A program made the translations under genes and the position numbers. Of a stretch of DNA of 47,392 nt, positions 16,194-23,838 are shown in pieces. The DNA comes from an uncultured Pseudanabaenaceae cyanobacterium (lineage in GTDB: Bacteria; Cyanobacteriota; Cyanobacteriia; PCC-9006; JAAUQQ01). The stretch is from assembly GCA_937949725.1 (NCBI GenBank), contig CALECT010000143.1:1-47392 (forward strand), given 5' to 3'. Each line of letters starts with the position of its first letter. Positions within the stretch are counted from its first letter, which is position 1. The notes below the pieces were generated by a model, which saw nothing but the letters and a program-made list of their open reading frames with translations, was not told the origin of the DNA and ran no database searches.

Positions 16194-17399
16194 GTGGAAG
16201 CAACTTACAATCTGTTGTATGACGAACTCAGACAGGCTACCCGCGCATCCGATGCTGATTGCCGCGTGGTCGCGAGTCGTCTTGCTGAAGAGGTAGGGCG
16301 AATCTGTACTGAGAGCCAGCGCATTCAGGCGTCTGGCGAAGTTAATATGTGGGCCGAGAATCTCGCCCGCCATCGTCTGGACCAGTGCCTTAAGTATTAC
16401 AAGAGTGGCCATCGTCAGGGGCGCATTGAATTGCACAGCACCCTGAGTGCCATTATTTATCGCTATATCAATCCGTCCAAGGGGCACACCAGCTACCAGG
16501 CGAGACTGACGCTGATTGAGGATTTCCTCCAGGGCTTTTATATGGAGTCGCTCAATGTCTTCCGTCGGGAGACGCTGTGCGAGCCAGATTACCAGCCTCG
16601 CTCCATGCTCCAACTGGCGGAGTACATGGCTTTCTCTGAACGCTATGGCAAGCGACGCATTCCGTTGCCCTATGGCCGCAGCCAGCAGCTAATTATTCTG
16701 CGGGTGCAAACTTTCTCCCAGCAGCAGCCCCAAGAGGCATTGGTGGACCTGGAACAGGCCGCGGAAGGTAGCTCTGACTCAGATGATGTTCGCGGCAATA
16801 TCTCCATGCAGCAAGTGCGGGAGAAAATGGTGGCCGAGGATGCTGAGCCTGCTGAGGATTCCTTGCGGGAAAAAGTGGCTCAGGAGCTCATGGAGTACTT
16901 GGAAACCCGTCAGCAGTACGACTGTGCCAATTACTTTGTGCTGCGACTGCAAGACATGTCTGCTAGCGACATTGAAGAGGTTTTAGGCCTATCTTCTCGT
17001 GAGCGGGATTACCTTCAGCAGCGGTTTAAGTATCATTTGATTCGCTTTTCTATGTCTCACAACTGGGAACTGGTTCACCAGTGGCTCCAGGCAGATCTAG
17101 ACAACAACTTGGGTCTACTGCACCACGAGTGGGAATTGTTCCAGGAAAAGCTTACCGATAAGCAGCTTGAGCTGTTAGAAATGAAACAGGAGAAAATTCA
17201 GGACAGTTCTATTGCCAAGGAACTGGGCTGCACACTTTCTCAGATGAATCGCCAGTGGTCCAAGTTGTTGGAGCAGGCTTGGGATATGCGGAATCGCCCT
17301 TCGGCTCGTATTGAGGCGGCTGAAGAGACTGCCTCTCGCAAGCGTCGTAAGGCCAAACAGCCTCTGGGTGCGAAGGCACAAATTGCTGTCGAGGAGTAA
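16194..17399 (+). CDS. hetZ: HetZ family protein (heterocyst/cell-pattern regulator)
   Basis: In Anabaena, HetZ acts early in heterocyst differentiation, is controlled by HetR and interacts with PatU3. The 401-residue product has the HetZ layout: N-terminal RICTESQRIQASGEV, then LARHRLDQCLKYYKSG and ELHSTLSAIIYRYINP, a central EYMAFSERYGKRRIPLP and ILRVQTFSQQQP block, and a C-terminal helix-turn-helix-like half with SSRERDYLQQRFKYHLIRF and LLEQAWDMRN. A GTG start at 16194 is used. The patU gene follows 26 bp later, the same order as in Anabaena. HetZ also occurs in filamentous species without heterocysts, so it does not by itself prove heterocyst formation; its role there is not established. 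DNA-binding residues are inferred. Confidence 0.9.
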   Translation: MEATYNLLYDELRQATRASDADCRVVASRLAEEVGRICTESQRIQASGEVNMWAENLARHRLDQCLKYYKSGHRQGRIELHSTLSAIIYRYINPSKGHTSYQARLTLIEDFLQGFYMESLNVFRRETLCEPDYQPRSMLQLAEYMAFSERYGKRRIPLPYGRSQQLIILRVQTFSQQQPQEALVDLEQAAEGSSDSDDVRGNISMQQVREKMVAEDAEPAEDSLREKVAQELMEYLETRQQYDCANYFVLRLQDMSASDIEEVLGLSSRERDYLQQRFKYHLIRFSMSHNWELVHQWLQADLDNNLGLLHHEWELFQEKLTDKQLELLEMKQEKIQDSSIAKELGCTLSQMNRQWSKLLEQAWDMRNRPSARIEAAEETASRKRRKAKQPLGAKAQIAVEE

Positions 17400-17425
17400 A
17401 AATTTCCGGAGAAAGTGGGTTGGCC

Positions 17426-18475
17426 ATGAATAGGGACACATACACCTTAGAGCAAAGGTTCTTGGCCTGGTTAATCCAGGAACCGGAGACTGAGGCTGCG
17501 CTGCTGAAGCCGCAGAGTGATGATGCTGTAAAGGCTTCTCGCTCAATTGAGAGTCAGGATAAAAGTCTGTTTGGGGGGGAAGTTTATGACCCCTTGGATT
17601 TAGAAGATTTTGCCGATGAGTCCTGGACTTTAGGTTTTCGGAATGTGCATCAGGCCTGGGATACCATCCCTCGGTCTTCAGGGCATGAACCACTTAAACT
17701 GGGAGCAAAATTTGTGGTACAAGAACGGTTCCATACCTTGCTGAAACAGAGATTTCAGCAAGAGTTACAGGCCAATCCCCCTCTCTTCCCTTGGGAAGAT
17801 GAACTCATGGAATATGAGGATGGTCCTGTCTTTAGCTTGGCAGGCTTTGAGGCTTGGAAGCCTCAGCTGCAGAGCTTGCGTTTGCCTGTTGCTTTACCTG
17901 CTGAGGTAATGGCTCAGGTTTTCGAGAAGTGCCAGTCCTTGGCAAAAACTACGGTTCAAGATGGCCGTCGTTTGGTTGCTGCTGTGGAAGGTCTTTTCCC
18001 CAATCAGGGTGAGCCTTTGAATGCTTTGGCCGGTTCCATGTTGCTGGGCTATGCCCGTGATGGTGAAGGTATGGCATCCCGTTTGTTGGGTAGCCAGGTT
18101 CCTGAGGCTTATGAGACGGCAACGCCTGAGCAGCAGATGACGTTGGCGATGATTGCGGCCTATGAGGTTCTGTCTCGTTTGACTTTGAAGCTGTCTGAGA
18201 TTGAGCCTGCGGTTTCTCAGTCTTGGGAGACTTCTGTAGGTCGTGTGAATTTGCATGCGGTGCGTGAAGGTCACTCTTTGCGTCTTGAGGCTCAGTTGCC
18301 TGTTGCTGGCTCAGTTGAGCTGGATGGTGCTGCGGCTCATACTCGTAGTGAGCTTGATGCAGCCGGTGTGGCGACTTTGATTGTGTCTGATGCCCATGCG
18401 GGGCAGACCTATCAGGTGCAGGTGATGCTTAAGGAAGCCGAGGCTCCTTTGGGCTTTACGATTCAGCTTCAGTAG
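17426..18475 (+). CDS. patU: PatU-like protein, HetZ partner
   Basis: In Anabaena, hetZ is followed by patU5 and patU3, and in many other filamentous cyanobacteria by one fused patU; this 349-residue frame sits in that place, 26 bp after hetZ. It begins with LEQRFLAWLIQEPE and has a low-complexity acidic linker (DPLDLEDFADESWT), then a helical segment (QERFHTLLKQRFQQELQANPP) and a C-terminal beta-rich domain. The assignment rests mainly on gene order and overall character. ATG 17426 is shown; a TTG at 17420 has GGAG at better spacing (8 nt against 14). A strong two-way terminator follows. Confidence 0.75.
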   Translation: MNRDTYTLEQRFLAWLIQEPETEAALLKPQSDDAVKASRSIESQDKSLFGGEVYDPLDLEDFADESWTLGFRNVHQAWDTIPRSSGHEPLKLGAKFVVQERFHTLLKQRFQQELQANPPLFPWEDELMEYEDGPVFSLAGFEAWKPQLQSLRLPVALPAEVMAQVFEKCQSLAKTTVQDGRRLVAAVEGLFPNQGEPLNALAGSMLLGYARDGEGMASRLLGSQVPEAYETATPEQQMTLAMIAAYEVLSRLTLKLSEIEPAVSQSWETSVGRVNLHAVREGHSLRLEAQLPVAGSVELDGAAAHTRSELDAAGVATLIVSDAHAGQTYQVQVMLKEAEAPLGFTIQLQ

Positions 18476-18534
18476 ATTGTTGATGCATTGGGGCTCTAGT
18501 TGTTTGATGGATAGCTAGAAGTTCTCGTTCAAGT

Positions 18535-18577
18535 AAACAAAAGGAAGGTTGCTCTTAGAGCAACCTTCCTTTTGTTT
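18535..18577. terminator. Strong bidirectional terminator between patU and the J-domain gene
   Basis: A perfect 20-bp stem (18535-18554 with 18558-18577) and a TTA loop; A-rich on one side and T-rich on the other, so it can stop transcription from both converging genes. Confidence 0.9.
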
Positions 18578-18604
18578 TGTCTGAAACGTTTAGGATTCGC
18601 GCGT

Positions 18605-20068
18605 TTATCTTGCCACTGGGTTGTTGATTAGGCTGGGAGCAGCGTCTAGGAGTTCTAGGGGCGGGGGGATTAGGGTTTGGAAGGTCCAGTAGGCGAGCCA
18701 GCCACTGGTGAGGAGGAGAGCTGGGACGGCGAAGGTTGCGAGGGCTTCGGGGAGGTCGCAGATTTGGATGAGGCCGCTGTGGAGGATGAGGATGGCCATG
18801 GATAGACCGATCGCCATTAAGCTCCATTGCCAGGGCCAGAGGATTGCGGATCTGGGGGCCATGACTAGGCAGAGTAAGCCTAGGGGGAGCAAGGCTGCTC
18901 CGGCGACGAAGAGGACTTTGGCGATGCCGTCCCAGTAGCCTTTGACCATGCGGAAGAGGCCGATGCCTGCGACGAAGCTGGCGATCGCAATCGTAACCAC
19001 AATGGCGATGGGCCAGACGACTTGCTGGCGATCGGCGGACCAGCGCAGGATGGCGGCGAGGATACCGAGACCGTAGGAGAGGCTGAGCCAAATGAGGCCG
19101 ACGAAGCCAGCGCGTCCTGGGCCTATTTTGCCGTAGAGGGGCAGGAGGTTGGCGCTGGGATTGAAGAGGATGCTGGGTAGTTGACCGAGGGTGGCGGGGA
19201 TTAGCCAGGTCGAACGATTCCGGCGCACCGTTTGGGCGGGGGCATCGCTGCTGCTGGCGTCTGATTGTGGTGAGTTTGAGTGGGCGTCGCTGGAGCTAGG
19301 GGCTGGGGTGAAGCGAACGCCGAGGTCGTGGAGTTTGTCGGCGGTGCGGCGGTAGTATCGGCCGTCGCCTTGGGCTTGGAAGCATTCCATGGCCCGTTGG
19401 AGGTCGGTGATGGCGTCTTCTTGTTCGCCGATGTCTAGGTGGGCGATCGCGCGTTGGTAATAGGCCCGGCCATGGTCTGGCTCTTGGGCGATGGCTTGGC
19501 TGAAGGCTTGGATGGCGGATTGGCTGTAGCCGAGGCGATCGCGGGCTAGGCCTTGGTAAAAGTGGGCTGAGGCGAGGTGGGCTTTGAGTTCGATTAGGCT
19601 GGTGCAGTCTTCGAGGACGGCGCGGTCTTGGGCGAGGGCGTAGCGGACTTTTGCCCGGTGGAGGATGGCTTCGGTGAAGTCTGGCTGGCGTTCAATCGCT
19701 TGGTTATAGGCTTCCAGGGCAGCGCTGTAGTTGCGGGCGGCTTCTTGGTCGATGCCTTGGAGGTAGAAGTGGTGGGGGCTGTCTAGGGGGACAGATTGAG
19801 CAGCGCTGGTTGTGGAGGCTCTGTTGCTCGTTCTTGGCGCAAAGCCTTGATCTTCGTCGTAGTAGCGGCGTTGGATGGGGTCGCTGAGGATGTCGTAGGC
19901 GGTGCGGAGGTTTCTGAATATTTCGGCGGCTTCGGGGTTTTTGGGGTTGAGGTCGGGGTGGTATTGCCGGGCTAGGCGGCGAAAGGCTTGTTTGATCTCG
20001 CTGGGGCTGGCCTGGCGAGAGATTTGGAGGGTTTGGTAATGGTTGAGAGGCTTGGAGCTTTGTGCCAT
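18605..20068 (-). CDS. J-domain/TPR membrane protein
   Basis: Residues 9-75 are a DnaJ-type J domain with the HPD motif at 37-39 (RQYHPDLNPKN), able to stimulate an Hsp70 ATPase. Residues 95-235 contain TPR repeats (EAYNQAIERQPDF, AIQAFSQAIAQEPDH, AITDLQRAMECF). After a Ser-rich linker come five or so hydrophobic helices (about 290-470) that resemble the Yip1-like or DUF-type membrane domains. No zinc-finger region of true DnaJ is present, so this is a type III J-protein that would tether Hsp70 to a membrane site. It converges on patU across a shared terminator. Confidence 0.8.
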   Translation of the reverse strand: MAQSSKPLNHYQTLQISRQASPSEIKQAFRRLARQYHPDLNPKNPEAAEIFRNLRTAYDILSDPIQRRYYDEDQGFAPRTSNRASTTSAAQSVPLDSPHHFYLQGIDQEAARNYSAALEAYNQAIERQPDFTEAILHRAKVRYALAQDRAVLEDCTSLIELKAHLASAHFYQGLARDRLGYSQSAIQAFSQAIAQEPDHGRAYYQRAIAHLDIGEQEDAITDLQRAMECFQAQGDGRYYRRTADKLHDLGVRFTPAPSSSDAHSNSPQSDASSSDAPAQTVRRNRSTWLIPATLGQLPSILFNPSANLLPLYGKIGPGRAGFVGLIWLSLSYGLGILAAILRWSADRQQVVWPIAIVVTIAIASFVAGIGLFRMVKGYWDGIAKVLFVAGAALLPLGLLCLVMAPRSAILWPWQWSLMAIGLSMAILILHSGLIQICDLPEALATFAVPALLLTSGWLAYWTFQTLIPPPLELLDAAPSLINNPVAR

Positions 20069-20242
20069 GGCGCGGACGCTTGCGAGGTCGGGGAGTTGAT
20101 AGTTGCTGTTCGTCTTCGGGCTTGGTCGCTTCTAATTTTTTAGTCTGCCTCAGCTTAGGATTCCCATTCCATGGTTGGGGTTTGTAGAGCTGGTTGCAAG
20201 GTGACAAAGCCGAAAGGCCCCAAACGGCAAAGCCACAAATCC

Positions 20243-20260
20243 TTGGGGACCAGTCCCCAA
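20243..20260. repeat. 18-bp perfect palindrome
   Basis: TTGGGGACCAGTCCCCAA reads the same on both strands apart from the central CA. It is nested in a larger GGTTGGGG/CCCCAGCC pairing and is probably part of a repeat element. Confidence 0.7.
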
Positions 20261-20455
20261 ACCCCAGCCTTATGGACGGAAGCCGTCCCTGAAGGGTCAC
20301 CCTCGCCAAGCGTTGGGTTGCTTCACTATGGATACTTTGGCGTTAGACCAACTGTACTTGGGTCTTTGTTTGAGTCTTTTGGTTAGGTTTTCCTTTTTGA
20401 GGTGGCTTGTTCGGAATGAAAATGCAAATTCGGTTGGGCCTGATACTCCCGTAGC

Positions 20456-20474
20456 GACATGGCATCGCCATGTC
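20456..20474. repeat. 8-bp perfect hairpin, dispersed repeat type
   Basis: GACATGGC and GCCATGTC are exact reverse complements around ATC. The sequence of GTAGCGACATGGCATCGCC type resembles intergenic repeats of cyanobacteria; only one copy is present in this window. Confidence 0.6.
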
Positions 20475-20838
20475 AGCAGCAGATTGTGAGTGCCAATAGT
20501 TGAATCTCGCTTTTTGGATGAAAGCGGTTTCAGTTCTTGTAACCCAGGGGTGGGCTGATCGCCCAGAGCTTAGATTTTAGGAAGGATTTGGGAAACCTCA
20601 ATTTATGGGTGAGCTGCAAGTGATTGCGGTGCTCCCATGGCTAGCGCAAATCTAAACCTCTAGAAGGTTGATTTGGCCCGCCTCTATAGGGTTTGCTTAC
20701 CCTCGCTTCCGTGGTATATGGTTCAGGTGTCAAATATTAGCCTGGGTCTTGCCGTTGCAGTGCCTTGGACATGTTTGGTGCGGCGAATTGCATAGTCTAT
20801 GCAAACCGTCCGAATAAACCTAGGACAGGATAAGCAAC

Positions 20839-21144
20839 TTGAGCGTGGATCAAGTCGATGAACTTCAGGGGCTCGTAGAACGTATCGGTGAAGTGGTCCT
20901 TTCGGCTACCGAAGCGATGGATATCCTCTCCCAACGGATGGATGAGCTGATTCAGCAAGTCCAGGTTCAGGAGCAGCAGATCGAACAGCAAGGTAAGCAA
21001 ATTCAGCAGCAGAGTTACCAGGTGGTGGCTCTCAGCAGTGCAGTGCAGACCTTGGCAGAAAACCAGGATGGTTCTTTGCAACGCCTCGATCAGCTAACGG
21101 ATGTCCTTCAGCGCTTTACTTCATTGATGGAACAGTCAAAGTAA
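20839..21144 (+). CDS. Small coiled-coil protein of unknown function
   Basis: Not recognised. The 101 residues are almost wholly helical with heptad-like Leu/Ile/Val spacing and a Gln-rich run (QQVQVQEQQIEQQGKQIQQQ), so a parallel coiled coil is likely. A TTG start is used with AGGA 8 nt upstream; a GTG at 20845 is the alternative. It is followed 158 bp later by the HetZ-like gene on the same strand, so it may be its partner; this is only positional evidence. Confidence 0.6.
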   Translation: MSVDQVDELQGLVERIGEVVLSATEAMDILSQRMDELIQQVQVQEQQIEQQGKQIQQQSYQVVALSSAVQTLAENQDGSLQRLDQLTDVLQRFTSLMEQSK

Positions 21145-21302
21145 GAGGCGTTTGGGAAAGTTCGCTAAGCAGATTAACTAGATCCCTACCCATAGAACTG
21201 GCGCTCCAAGCGTCTCTCTTGGGTAAAGACATAGGTCTCTTCTGTTAGGGCTCAACCACTTTTCAAAACGGCTCTTCGCCAAAAACCTCAGGACAGTATT
21301 CG

Positions 21303-22439
21303 ATGGCACTGGCAGACAGCCTGGCGGCAAAGTGGAAACAACGGCTCGACGAGGACTTCCCTAAGCAGTCTTCGGCGACGAAGTCGGCTGTGGTGCAGTG
21401 GCTCATCGGTGAGAATCCAGAGCGCTTTGATGAGTATGACAAGCGCGAGCTAGCGCTGGCTCGCCAGGCGATGGACTATCGCTATCGCATTTTGGAGCAG
21501 CGCTATTTGGGCGTTGGCCCTCAGAAGACTTACCAGCGCTTGATGCGTCGCTTGAGCAGTTTGTTTTTGATTCGCAGCAAGATTCGTACCTGGGTGTCCC
21601 AGAGCCGCGATCGCTATCGCAGTGTTGTCGATGTGCTGGGTGAAGTCATCCAGGAGATGTTGCAGAGCGATCGCCACCTCCAGCGGCAGATGGCTTGGAT
21701 TCGGGAGTGCACTGAGAATTCCAACCTGCGTAACACCCTGCTGCTGGCGAGCTTGGAAGAGTACTGCCTGCGCCCCATTCGCAATCAGCCCCTGTTGGTC
21801 TATCGCTTCGTTAACTACCTCAACCGTTCCCAGCGTGGTGGTCTGACCCAGGTGCCTGCGAAGGAAATGATCCGCATGATCTCCGAGGAGATCGCGCCGG
21901 ATGCGTCGGAGAATCCCCTGAGCCTGTTTGATAACCAGGCCTTGGGACGCTTTGAAGAAGAGCAGGACTGGGAAGAGCGCCAGGCTCAACGCCAGACGGT
22001 TCAGGATGAGTTTGAAGAGTATTTGGGCGAGCGGGTTGAGCCCTTGGCAGTGGATTGGCTGCGGCTCTATCTCCAGGGCTATACCCAGGACAGCATTTCT
22101 GAGGAGCTGGGCTTGCCCATTAAGAAGGTCTATCGTCTTCGCGAGAAGGTGAGCTACCACGCGGTGCAGGTGTTCTCCCTCAAGATGAAGCCTGAGATGG
22201 TGACGGAATGGCTGGGCACTTCGATTAAGGAGCATAATCTGGGCCTGAATCCAAACCAGTGGCAGGACATGTTCAGCCGCCTAGAGACTGAAGAGAAGAC
22301 CTTGCTGACGCGGATGAAGGAAGGTGCGCCGATGGATGCGATCGCGAAGGAGCTGGGCTGGCGCACGACCCAGACGATGCGCACCTGGAGCAAGCTCTAT
22401 TTGGCAGCGCAGGAAATGCGTAACGCTGCCTTAGTCTAG
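21303..22439 (+). CDS. HetZ-related protein (second HetZ-family member)
   Basis: A 378-residue protein whose C-terminal half clearly aligns with HetZ: VDWLRLYLQGYTQDSISEEL, then KKVYRLREKVSYHAVQVFSLK, VTEWLG...NNLGL-like EHNLGLNPNQW, and TWSKLYLAAQEMRN at the end (LLEQAWDMRN in HetZ). The repeated EELG...R helix-turn-helix elements suggest DNA binding. The N-terminal half has YRYRILEQRYLGVGPQKTYQRLMRRL, with many basic residues. It lies about 5 kb from hetZ on the same strand, with the J-domain gene between. Its function is not characterised to my knowledge. A clear ATG with AGGACAG upstream, and a terminator 42 bp after the stop. Confidence 0.8.
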   Translation: MALADSLAAKWKQRLDEDFPKQSSATKSAVVQWLIGENPERFDEYDKRELALARQAMDYRYRILEQRYLGVGPQKTYQRLMRRLSSLFLIRSKIRTWVSQSRDRYRSVVDVLGEVIQEMLQSDRHLQRQMAWIRECTENSNLRNTLLLASLEEYCLRPIRNQPLLVYRFVNYLNRSQRGGLTQVPAKEMIRMISEEIAPDASENPLSLFDNQALGRFEEEQDWEERQAQRQTVQDEFEEYLGERVEPLAVDWLRLYLQGYTQDSISEELGLPIKKVYRLREKVSYHAVQVFSLKMKPEMVTEWLGTSIKEHNLGLNPNQWQDMFSRLETEEKTLLTRMKEGAPMDAIAKELGWRTTQTMRTWSKLYLAAQEMRNAALV

Positions 22440-22481
22440 GAGGTCAATTTCTCCGCGAGAATCGTTCGATCTGAGTCTAAA

Positions 22482-22517
22482 CAAACCCCGTAGCTTCCTT
22501 GGAGGCTACGGGGTTTG
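22482..22517 (+). terminator. Probable terminator of the HetZ-like gene
   Basis: CAAACCCCGTAGC (22482-22494) and GCTACGGGGTTTG (22505-22517) form a perfect 13-bp stem with a 10-nt loop. The T-tract after it is short, so efficiency is uncertain. Confidence 0.6.
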
Positions 22518-22575
22518 GCTTTGGAGATATATTGGCTGTCAAGCTTTCTGGTTGTTTAGCCTGTGTCTCTTTCAT

Positions 22576-22721
22576 CCTGAGTTCGACAAATTTATGACTG
22601 GCTTGGCTCTGCCGCCGTGAGCTAAACCTCACGGCTCAAAGCTCAAGTCCGTTAAAACGGACTCAATAGCTCACCATTAAGGGCCGCTAGGCAAGCGCTT
22701 TTGCGAGCAGTCGAACTCAGG
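22576..22721. repeat. 146-bp foldback (MITE-like) element with 12-bp terminal inverted repeats
   Basis: The ends CCTGAGTTCGAC (22576-22587) and GTCGAACTCAGG (22710-22721) are exact reverse complements. Inside are two more perfect hairpins: GCCGTGAG/CTCACGGC (22614-22635) and AGTCCGTT/AACGGACT (22646-22663). The nested symmetry and lack of coding content fit a non-autonomous mobile element or a structured repeat; no target-site duplication was confirmed. Confidence 0.65.
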
Positions 22722-23162
22722 TTGGACTTAAGTTACGCGGTCGATGAAATCTGCGAGACTGCGGAATTACTGCGTGGCGACCTCAAAGTTACCTTCTGTG
22801 GATAAACCTAGGCTGGGAGGCCGAGATTGGAAAATTTACGGGCGAGGCATTTCCTTGAGATTAAAAGTTGATATGCGGGAGAGGCATGGGTGTGGCCTGG
22901 TTTCGTTGCTTTTGATGCTAAATAGAGGCTGTTCTTGAACCGGTTGTGTGAAGTTACTAGCGGCGATTACAGAGACGCATGCTCCTGGGAATTACTCAGG
23001 CGATCGCTCCCAAGTTCAGCACTAGTTCAGTTCCTAAGTGATAGGCAGGGCGGATTCAATGGAGATACCCCCATCCAACACTTAATGACTGAAGGCTCTG
23101 GCCTCACCTGCCCTGCCTTCCCCTTTTGGTCTCGACCCATGCGCAACTGGTAAGACCCTGTA

Positions 23163-23693
23163 ATGCTCAACTCGCAACTCCAAAGCGACCCCATTCAAGA
23201 TGGTGCAACTCGCTCCCCTAAATCTTCACTGGGACTGCCGGGTGCTGATGCCTACGCATCGCCCCAGGCTGCTCCCTTGACGCCCAAGACTCGTACTCGG
23301 CGCAGTCGGTCTGTCACGGTTCCTGCTTCTCCCATGCCTGCCGTTTCTGAAGCTTCAAGCAGTGCTACGGCCTCTGGAACAGGCGAAGAGACTGCGCTTA
23401 CCATTGAACAGCTCCAAGCCGAGGTGAATCGCTGCCAAGCCGAACTGAAGGCGGCTGAGCGTGAGGGCTCCTTGCGAGCTGGCTTGATTCGTAAGCTCTG
23501 TGAAGATCTGCGCGAGCCGATTTCCAATATCAATATGGCGGTGCGGATGTTGGGCCAGGCTAAATCGGAGTCCGAAACGATTCGCTATGGCTCGATTCTG
23601 CGGACTGAATGTGCTCGTCAGTTGGAGATTCTCAATAATGTCAATCGTATGCAGATTGTCATGGGAACCTATGGCAACTCTAAAGCGCAGTAA
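23163..23693 (+). CDS. Orphan histidine-kinase-like dimerisation protein lacking the phospho-acceptor His
   Basis: Residues 1-85 are a disordered Pro/Ser/Ala region with a basic patch (KTRTRRSRS). Residues 85-165 are helical and match a HisKA-type dimerisation hairpin: LCEDLREPISNINMAVRMLG aligns with the H-box HELRTPLTAI pattern, and the second helix is TECARQLEILNNVNRM. In this alignment the phospho-acceptor His is Glu, and no ATPase domain follows. It therefore cannot autophosphorylate and may act as a dimerisation or scaffold partner. It lies 145 bp before the aspA gene on the same strand. ATG start; the sequence before it has no strong ribosome-binding site. Confidence 0.55.
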   Translation: MLNSQLQSDPIQDGATRSPKSSLGLPGADAYASPQAAPLTPKTRTRRSRSVTVPASPMPAVSEASSSATASGTGEETALTIEQLQAEVNRCQAELKAAEREGSLRAGLIRKLCEDLREPISNINMAVRMLGQAKSESETIRYGSILRTECARQLEILNNVNRMQIVMGTYGNSKAQ

Positions 23694-23838
23694 GCCTCTG
23701 TCTGGGGAAAATTCCGAGAGCTGTTCCCCTAACGGAGGTCGATGCTGTTGCACAATAGAAGGCTGGCAGCCTCGCGGGCAGGTTTGGATGACAAGCTTGC
23801 CGCAGGCTGGTTGCCATTGCCGCATTGACCGCTAAACC

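Larger units (their letters stand above)
20069..20838 (+). other. Gene-free stretch of 770 bp with palindromes
   Basis: No convincing gene. A nested inverted repeat lies at about 20170-20270: an inner perfect palindrome TTGGGGACCAGTCCCCAA (20243-20260), with an outer GGTTGGGGTTTG/CAAACCCCAGCC pair. A second perfect hairpin, GACATGGC-ATC-GCCATGTC, is at 20456-20474. Both look like dispersed repeats. An open frame at 20171-20386 looks spurious. Promoter signals for the coiled-coil gene probably lie at the right end. Confidence 0.5.
22440..23162 (+). other. Gene-free stretch of 723 bp with a foldback element
   Basis: Contains the terminator at 22482-22517 and the foldback repeat at 22576-22721. 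The remaining 440 bp show no convincing gene: two open frames of 64 and 72 codons (22744-22938, 22935-23153) lack a ribosome-binding site and any family resemblance. An AGGCAGGGC/GCCCTGCCT inverted repeat (about 23042-23125) is a further small symmetry before the next gene. Confidence 0.5.

Noticed and set aside
20171..20386. Open frame of 71 codons
   Set aside because: Runs through the nested palindrome and has a repetitive Pro/Ser/Lys-rich sequence with no start signal.
21450..22235. Long minus-strand open frame (261 codons)
   Set aside because: It lies fully inside the HetZ-like gene, is low-complexity in Leu/Gln/Ala, and has no ribosome-binding site or family resemblance.
22744..23153. 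Two small open frames of 64 and 72 codons
   Set aside because: No ribosome-binding site, no conserved features, and unusual amino-acid make-up; treated as chance frames.
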